Assembly (NCBI RefSeq): GCF_000378965.1 | Contig: NZ_KB900536.1 | Coordinates: 383,583 to 447,582, forward strand | Source: Thioalkalivibrio thiocyanodenitrificans ARhD 1 | GTDB taxonomy: Bacteria; Pseudomonadota; Gammaproteobacteria; Ectothiorhodospirales; Ectothiorhodospiraceae | Reading direction: 5' to 3' | Length of the DNA: 64,000 nt | Shown: positions 58,555 to 64,000 of the stretch, piece by piece | Layout: each line of letters begins with the position of its first letter | Position numbering within the stretch: the first letter of the stretch is position 1 | The notes under the pieces: model-generated | The model's database searches: none | Seen by the model: only the letters and a program-made list of their open reading frames with translations | What the model was told of the DNA's origin: nothing | Made by a program: the position numbers and the translations under genes

Positions 58555-60543
58555 TCAGGACAGCCCGCGAAGCCGGGTCCGCAGAATCCGGAACATGTCG
58601 GGATCCGGGTCCGGGCCGTAGCGCAGGACCTCGTAGGTGCGGGTGAAGCGCGCCACGGCCTCATGCAGTTCCGGGCGCTCCCGTGCCACCCGGTTAGCGA
58701 AATCCCGGGGGCCTTCATGGGGCAGGGGGGGTGTGCCCAGCCTTGCCATGCGTTTCGTGAACTGCCGATACATCCGGGCCAGAGGGTCCCGTTCGGGACG
58801 CCTGTTGTGCCAGAGAAAGGCCAGGGCAAACATCATGGCCACCAGCACCAGCAGGCCCGCCATGAGGGCCACGGTGCCGCGCCAGTCCAGGCCTCCGAGG
58901 CCCAGTCTTCCCAGCAGTTCCCGCTGGCGCTCGGGCCCAAAGCCCAGCACCCAGCCGTTCCAGTAATAGGCAGTCGTTTCCCGCCAGTACTCCCACTGTA
59001 TCCTGAGGGCTGCCAGGCCGCTGAGACCGTCGCTTCGGCGCAGAAAGACCGGCAGGTTCTCCTCGTGACTCAGGGCGGCGCGGATGCCCAGTTCGATGCG
59101 CTCGGGTGCCACCGCGCCGGTGGGGTCTACCCGTACCCAGCCACGGTCCTCCAGCCAGACCTCCGCCCAGGCGTGGGCGTCGGATTGCCGCACCAGCAGA
59201 TACCCCCCCGCCCGATTCCATTCGCCGCCCTGGTAGCCGGTGACCACCCGTGCGGGGATGCCCGCGGCACGCATGAGAAACACGAAACTCCCCGCATAGT
59301 GTTCGCAGAACCCCGCCCGGGTATCGAACAGGAATCCGTCCACCGGGTCGGCGGGAAGGCGAGGCGGCGAGAGCGTGTAATGGAATGGCTCCTCATTGAA
59401 ATACCGCATGGCCTGTTCCACGATGCCTTCCGGGGGGGGGCCGTTCTCAGCCCATTGCGCCGCCAGCTTACGGGCACGTGGACCCGCGGTATCGGGAATG
59501 TGCAGCGCCTGACGGCGGCGCTCCGCGCTCAGATCCACCTCCAGGGCGGCCCCGGGGACCGCGTTCAGGTCGTACGTCTGCACACGCCGAACCGGGCGCG
59601 GGCTGAACAGCACGTAATCCGCGTTGAGCCGCATGCCTTTCGGTGCGGATGCCGGGGGGTCCAGCGCCAGAAGCCAGCGGTGGCGGTGGGGTTCCAGCCG
59701 CACCGAATACTGGATCCCGACCACGGCATCCGACGGGTCCGGATCAGTCGCCGGCGTGAATGCCTGTCCGGCGCGCCAGGTACGGCCGTCGTAGTCGCTG
59801 AATACCGGCCCGCGCCAGTAGCGCAAGGCCGCCGGAGGCGGGCCGTCGGGGAAGCGCGCGCGCAGGGCCGGGGCGTCGGAGTGGAGCAGGTCACTGATGG
59901 ATCCCGGGGACATGCTGTCGGACAGCCCTGTTCGCGCAGTGGGTTCGTCCTGGGGTATGCCCCACAGGGGCCCGGGAAGGCGCGGAAACAGGAGGAACAG
60001 GATCAGCATCACCGGCAGTGCCTGCACCAGCATGAGGCCCGCAAGACCGGCCTGCTCGCGAAGGCCCGGGGGCGGTCCGGGTGCATTGACACGGATCAGC
60101 ACCATGGTGGTGAGCAGCATGGCCGCCACCAGGTAGGCGACCATCGGGATCTCCTGACTGTAAAGGAAATGGGTCACTACCACGAAGTAGCCGAGAAACA
60201 CGGTCAGCATGGCGTCCCGCTGATTGCGGGTCTCGAGCATTTTGAATCCCGTCATGATCAGGAGCAGCGAGACGCCCGCATCGCGTCCCAGAACGGTGCC
60301 GTGGGTGGCGATCACGCCGGCCGTGGCCATGAACGCCAGCACCGCCAACAGCCAGCGCCCGGGCAGGGGGACGCGATGCCTGACAGCCAGAAAACGCCAT
60401 GCAACCGCCAGCAGGGCGAGACCCACCACCCAGGTCGGTTGGGTCAGAAAGTGGGGCGCCAGCAGGACGATCAGGGCGGCCACAAGCCAGTGCACGGGCC
60501 CTTCGCCCACGCCGGGTTCCGTCGTGTGGCTGATCAGGCTCAC
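58555..60543 (-). CDS. TgpA-type transglutaminase-like membrane protein (DUF3488)
   Basis: The 662-residue protein has N-terminal membrane helices (about 15-200), a periplasmic transglutaminase-like domain with catalytic candidates Cys in TRAGFCEHYAGSF, His in SDAHAWAEVW and Asp in VRVDPTG, one C-terminal membrane helix and a cytoplasmic tail. Such proteins process or cross-link envelope proteins and are encoded with MoxR and DUF58 genes. The start is GTG 60543, overlapping the DUF58 stop by 4 bases (GTGA), not the upstream ATG at 60645. Confidence 0.9.
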   Translation of the reverse strand: MSLISHTTEPGVGEGPVHWLVAALIVLLAPHFLTQPTWVVGLALLAVAWRFLAVRHRVPLPGRWLLAVLAFMATAGVIATHGTVLGRDAGVSLLLIMTGFKMLETRNQRDAMLTVFLGYFVVVTHFLYSQEIPMVAYLVAAMLLTTMVLIRVNAPGPPPGLREQAGLAGLMLVQALPVMLILFLLFPRLPGPLWGIPQDEPTARTGLSDSMSPGSISDLLHSDAPALRARFPDGPPPAALRYWRGPVFSDYDGRTWRAGQAFTPATDPDPSDAVVGIQYSVRLEPHRHRWLLALDPPASAPKGMRLNADYVLFSPRPVRRVQTYDLNAVPGAALEVDLSAERRRQALHIPDTAGPRARKLAAQWAENGPPPEGIVEQAMRYFNEEPFHYTLSPPRLPADPVDGFLFDTRAGFCEHYAGSFVFLMRAAGIPARVVTGYQGGEWNRAGGYLLVRQSDAHAWAEVWLEDRGWVRVDPTGAVAPERIELGIRAALSHEENLPVFLRRSDGLSGLAALRIQWEYWRETTAYYWNGWVLGFGPERQRELLGRLGLGGLDWRGTVALMAGLLVLVAMMFALAFLWHNRRPERDPLARMYRQFTKRMARLGTPPLPHEGPRDFANRVARERPELHEAVARFTRTYEVLRYGPDPDPDMFRILRTRLRGLS

Positions 60544-61508
60544 CGCGGTTGTCCGAAATGGGCCAGCGCCGAGAGACAGCGGGTGCGGTGCTCCGCCCCC
60601 CGGTTGGGTTCGAATGCCAGACCCGGCAGGCGCAGGCCGTAACACAGACCCCGTTCATGGGCCTTGAGCACCTGGTAACACAGCATGGAAAGGCGTGTTT
60701 CCGCATCTGCGGTCGGCAGGGCGTCCCAGTCCAGCCAGGCGTTGCCGCCGCGCTGCTCCTCGAAGTTTCGCGTGTACAGGTCGCCGGTGCGGGCGAGTGC
60801 CTTCCAGTCCACGTGCCGGGGAGAATCCCCGGGTTGGTATTCACGCAGGCCCGCGAACTCGTCGCCCCCGAATGATTCGGTGATCCCCGTGCCTTCGTCG
60901 CCACCCGGCCGGAGAGGGTCGGCATTCACCGGTACGGGCCTGGGATAGACCGTGACGGCCTCATCGAATTCGATCCATGACCAGGCTCTGAACAGGCCCA
61001 GCGGATAGACGGTGGATATGCTGAAACGGCCGGGGCGCAGGTGACCCCGGCGTTCGGCGGGCAGACTCAGCCGGGCGATGGTCCCGCTGCGGGCCTCCAC
61101 GGCGACGGGTTCACCGCCCGACGGGCCCCGATACAGCGTCAGGGCGCGGCGTGGCACGTGGCCGGGGTTCTCGATGCGGTACAGGCAGTGCGCCGACTCA
61201 CCCGCGAACACCGGTTTCGCGGGCAGGCGGATCACCCGCAGGCCCAGGAGGTTGCGGTGCGTATGCCAGATGCCGTTGGCGCCCAGGCCCACAAGGAGGA
61301 AGGTGAGCAGAAAGGCCATACTGTTGGTGTAATTGACGGCCCCCAGCAGCATGATGACAAGCATCATTCCGTACACGTAACCCGCGCGGGTCGGAAGGAT
61401 ATAGATCCGCCTGCGGTGCAGGGTCACCTCGCGCCCGGCCGGATGCTCCCGGCGGGTCAGCCAGCGAATGGCGGGTTCGAGCATCTGCGCGGAGGAGTGC
61501 CACTGCAT
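60540..61508 (-). CDS. DUF58 domain protein
   Basis: The 322-residue protein has two membrane segments near residues 45-90 and the DUF58 core (GDEFAGLREYQPGDSPRHVDWKALARTGDLYTRNFEEQ). DUF58 proteins work with MoxR ATPases and transglutaminases, perhaps as von Willebrand-type adaptors. It lies 15 bases downstream of the MoxR gene on the minus strand and overlaps the TgpA-type gene. Confidence 0.9.
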   Translation of the reverse strand: MQWHSSAQMLEPAIRWLTRREHPAGREVTLHRRRIYILPTRAGYVYGMMLVIMLLGAVNYTNSMAFLLTFLLVGLGANGIWHTHRNLLGLRVIRLPAKPVFAGESAHCLYRIENPGHVPRRALTLYRGPSGGEPVAVEARSGTIARLSLPAERRGHLRPGRFSISTVYPLGLFRAWSWIEFDEAVTVYPRPVPVNADPLRPGGDEGTGITESFGGDEFAGLREYQPGDSPRHVDWKALARTGDLYTRNFEEQRGGNAWLDWDALPTADAETRLSMLCYQVLKAHERGLCYGLRLPGLAFEPNRGAEHRTRCLSALAHFGQPR

Positions 61509-61523
61509 GAATCGTTCTTCGCC

Positions 61524-62534
61524 TCACGGAATGGCCACCGCCTCGATGAGCTGGCGTGTGAGCCGGTCAGGGCTCATACCGGTCCCTTCCGCGGGCGCGA
61601 GCCGGTGACCGGCCACCGGCGGCAGGATGGTCTGGAGGTCCTCGGGGATGACGTGGTCGCGGCCGTCCAGGGCGGCCCATGCCCGGGCGGCGGCAAGCAG
61701 TCCCAGGGCGGCCCTGGGGGACAGGCCCCGGGCATAGTGATGCGGATCGCGGGTATGGGCGATCAGACGCTGCAGGTAGTCGACCAGTGCCTCGGAGACA
61801 TGCAGCTGATCCACCTGATGCTGCAAGGCGAGCAGGGCCTCGGCATCCAGCAGGGCGGGCAGCTCTGCGATCAGGTCGCGACGGTCCCGGCCCTGCAGCA
61901 ATGCTCGTTCGGCGGCGGCATCGGGGTACCCGAGATGAATGCGCATGAGAAATCGATCCAGCTGGGATTCAGGCAGCGGAAAGGTGCCCGCCTGTTCGCG
62001 GGGATTCTGGGTGGCGATCACGAAGAAGGGATCGGGCAGCGATCGGGTCACGCCTTCCACCGTCACCTGCTGTTCCTCCATGGCCTCCAGCAGGGCACTC
62101 TGGGACTTGGGCGGTGCGCGGTTGATCTCGTCGGCCAGCAGCATCTGGGTGAATACCGGGCCCGGGTGGAACTCGAATCCCTTGCCTCCCCCGTTGAACA
62201 CCGATACCCCCACGATGTCCGCGGGCAGCAGGTCACTGGTGAACTGGATGCGCTGGAACTGGAGTCCCAGAGTGCGGGCCAGCGCATGGGCCAGTGTGGT
62301 CTTGCCGACACCCGGATGATCCTCCAGCAACAGATGTCCCCGGGCCAGCAGGCACGCCAGGGCCAGCCTGATCGGGCGCGGCTTGCCCAGGATGACGCTG
62401 CCCACCTGGTCCATGACCTGCTGAAAGAGCGACGGGCTTCCGGAAACTTGGGGCAGGGGCAAAAGAGGCATGGGTTGTTCCGGTTTGCGGCCGCCGACGG
62501 CCGGTGCAGACAGGGGAATTCCAGTGATGTTCAT
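61524..62534 (-). CDS. MoxR-family AAA+ ATPase
   Basis: The protein (336 residues) has Walker A EDHPGVGKTTLAHALA, Walker B LLADEINRAPPKSQ, sensor FVIATQNPREQAGTFPLPESQLDRF and the MoxR-type lid. It is a chaperone-like ATPase acting with DUF58 proteins. The start is either ATG 62534 or the downstream MPLLPLPQ; homology begins around residue 30. It heads MoxR-DUF58-TgpA on the minus strand. Confidence 0.92.
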   Translation of the reverse strand: MNITGIPLSAPAVGGRKPEQPMPLLPLPQVSGSPSLFQQVMDQVGSVILGKPRPIRLALACLLARGHLLLEDHPGVGKTTLAHALARTLGLQFQRIQFTSDLLPADIVGVSVFNGGGKGFEFHPGPVFTQMLLADEINRAPPKSQSALLEAMEEQQVTVEGVTRSLPDPFFVIATQNPREQAGTFPLPESQLDRFLMRIHLGYPDAAAERALLQGRDRRDLIAELPALLDAEALLALQHQVDQLHVSEALVDYLQRLIAHTRDPHHYARGLSPRAALGLLAAARAWAALDGRDHVIPEDLQTILPPVAGHRLAPAEGTGMSPDRLTRQLIEAVAIP

Positions 62535-62633
62535 TGAAGATACCAGCGGGGTCCCCCTGCGGCAAACACGGACATCATGGGGTTATGGAGCGCGGCAATG
62601 GCCCCGGAGCATTGCGCGGCATGAAGCCCCGTT

Positions 62634-63236
62634 TCAGTCCCGAAGTCGCTTCATCCAGAAGGTCATGGACTTGGGCGATTCCCGGTCTTCGTCCAGATCC
62701 TGCCAGGAAAAACTGGCCTTGAGGGCCGGCTGGCGGCGGTAGCCGCGTTTCTCCCAGAAGCGGTCCAGGGGCTGGTAGCCGGTGGAGCGGCGGGGATGGT
62801 CAAGGGGGCGGTCCACGGCGCAGAAGCAGGTAAGATCGAACCGGCCCAGGGAGCGTGCATGATCTTCCCGCTCATGAAAGAAACGCACTCCGAGGCCGCG
62901 ACCCCGGTATTCCGGGAGCAGCACGGATTCCCCGAAATAGAAGATGCGATCCACATCCATGGCTTGCTCGCGAAAGGGTGCGATCACGTTGTACGTTTCG
63001 TCCGCCAGCGGCAGACCCGTGGAGGCGCCGACGATGCGCGCTCCGTCGAATACCAGCACCATGACACTGTCGGCCGAGTCAGTGTAGGTTCTCAGGTAGC
63101 GTTCCTCATAGGCGGCGTCGCCATCGTAGAGGTAGGGGAATTCACGAAACACGGTGATGCGCAGGCGGGCCAGCTCCGGCAGGTACCCGGATACCTGTGC
63201 TCCGGTGAATCGCTTGACGGAGAGTGTCCGGCTCAT
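62634..63236 (-). CDS. GNAT-family N-acetyltransferase
   Basis: The 200-residue protein has the acetyl-CoA-binding pattern FYFGESVLLPEYRGRGLGVRFFHEREDHARSLG (motif RGRGLG) in a GNAT fold. The ATG at 63236 (MSRTLSVKRF) matches the fold start; the upstream ATG at 63287 adds a non-conserved segment. The substrate is not evident. It is 100 bases upstream of the MoxR gene in the same direction and may be a separate unit. Confidence 0.8.
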   Translation of the reverse strand: MSRTLSVKRFTGAQVSGYLPELARLRITVFREFPYLYDGDAAYEERYLRTYTDSADSVMVLVFDGARIVGASTGLPLADETYNVIAPFREQAMDVDRIFYFGESVLLPEYRGRGLGVRFFHEREDHARSLGRFDLTCFCAVDRPLDHPRRSTGYQPLDRFWEKRGYRRQPALKASFSWQDLDEDRESPKSMTFWMKRLRD

Positions 63237-63369
63237 GGGTGTCGGGGAGGATGCGCGCGGGATGAAAAGCGGGGCCAAGTGTGGCAAGTTTGCCGGGAGG
63301 TTTCAACGTCACACGTGATTTCACGGGGCACGCGCCTGTGTCCGCGACCATTGCCGGAGGGCACGACGC

Positions 63370-64000
63370 TTGGTCACCTCGCACGCCCGACTTTCGTGGG
63401 AAGAATCCGGTGCCGGGATGACGCTGCGCCTGGGCGGGCGGCTGGATGCCCACACCGTGTCCGATATCTGGAACGAAGCGCTCAACGGTCTGGGTGCGCA
63501 CGCCGGGCGCCCGGTGTGCATCGATACGGGCGCCGTGGAGTACTGTGACGGCGCCGGTGTCGCGCTGCTGATGGATCTGTTGCGTCAGCCGCGGTTGCCC
63601 GAGGCCGGCGTGAGTCTGGGCGAAACGCCGGAGGCCGTGCAACGCATGCTTGCGCCGTTTCAGGCCGGGGATTTTGCCGACAGGCTCGAGGCATCGCGCC
63701 CCGTACGCCCGGGGCTGCGCCGGCTTCTGGCCAATGGTCTCTATGAACTGGGCCTTCACCTCTACCAGCAGGTGACCTTCATCGGCGAGGCCACCACCGC
63801 GCTGTTCCATGCGGCGCGTCATCCCAGGCAGGTTCGCTGGCGCGATGCCCTGGATATCGCCCAGGAAGCGGGTGCCAATGCGCTGCCCATCGTCATGCTC
63901 ATCGCTTTCCTCATGGGGGTGATCCTGGCCTATCAGTCGGCGGTGGCGATGCGCCAGTTCGGCGCCGAGATCTTCGTGGCCAATCTGGTGGCCCTGTCGC
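63370..64000 (+). CDS. MlaE-type ABC permease with N-terminal STAS domain (truncated by window end)
   Basis: The partial protein begins with a STAS domain (about 12-85, LGGRLDAHTVSDIWNE, VCIDTGAVEYCDGAGVALLMDLL) and continues as an MlaE permease (VTFIGEATTALFHAARHPRQVRWRDALDIAQEAGANALPIVMLIAFLMGVILAYQ). MlaE-type permeases move phospholipids between the membranes. There is no good ATG at the domain start; TTG 63370 lies 9 bases after GGAGG, whereas ATG 63418 would cut into the STAS domain. The C-terminal end lies outside the window. Divergent from the GNAT gene. Confidence 0.85.
   Translation, partial: MVTSHARLSWEESGAGMTLRLGGRLDAHTVSDIWNEALNGLGAHAGRPVCIDTGAVEYCDGAGVALLMDLLRQPRLPEAGVSLGETPEAVQRMLAPFQAGDFADRLEASRPVRPGLRRLLANGLYELGLHLYQQVTFIGEATTALFHAARHPRQVRWRDALDIAQEAGANALPIVMLIAFLMGVILAYQSAVAMRQFGAEIFVANLVALS

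Overview
The window is chromosomal DNA from a high-GC gammaproteobacterium. The evidence is gene order (thrS-infC-rpmI-rplT-pheS-pheT-ihfA-merR; rpfE-recJ-prfB-lysS; ygfZ divergent from sdh) together with NsrR, IscR/IscS/IscU, YhcB, SdhE/YgfX and YqiB. A Chromatiales/Ectothiorhodospiraceae-type sulfur gammaproteobacterium is my best guess, but that is inference. There is no prophage, IS element, integrase or CRISPR array.

Layout. 0-2.8 kb: end of homoserine dehydrogenase, threonine synthase with an unusual Cys-rich insertion, and a DUF815 AAA+ ATPase. 2.9-8.5 kb: a double-length UvrA with four ATPase cassettes. 8.6-11.4 kb: hemerythrin, the NO sensor NsrR, and the ribosome-associated EttA. 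11.5-18.8 kb: a secreted hydrolase, then a selenium locus: hydrolase/OsmC fusion, an oxidoreductase-SelD fusion, a SenB-type selenosugar synthase and a SenA-type EgtB homologue. Together the last three form the core of selenoneine biosynthesis. 18.9-26.8 kb: tRNA-Val, the translation operon and tRNA-Pro. infC appears to start at AUC. 27-33.7 kb: small membrane proteins, PsiE, RpfE, RecJ, RF2 (programmed frameshift) and LysS. 33.5-37.4 kb: ygfZ divergent from sdhCDA. 37.4-51.4 kb: an accessory block separating sdhA from sdhB. It holds a diguanylate cyclase, an MFS permease, a TAXI-TRAP transporter with dehydrogenase, CMD and VOC enzymes, a receiver-HPt protein, an ABC efflux operon with a DsrE-like protein, and YhcB. 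52-55.8 kb: sdhB-sdhE-ygfX, phosphoglucomutase and YqiB. 56-58.4 kb: iscR-iscS-iscU only, with two IscR-type boxes. 58.5-63.2 kb: MoxR, DUF58 and TgpA-type transglutaminase, plus a GNAT enzyme. The window ends inside a STAS-MlaE permease gene.

Two themes stand out. First, the selenium locus: SelD can make selenophosphate, SenB can turn it into a selenosugar, and SenA can join that to hercynine; the three genes are interleaved on both strands with almost no spacing. Second, short intergenic elements directly follow many stop codons (hom, thrC, pheS, recJ, prfB, lysS, iscS, iscU). They differ in sequence but share a construction: tandem 7-nt (sometimes 8-9-nt) units, usually arranged as inverted arms that can form hairpins. 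In at least two cases they supply the 3' codons of a gene.
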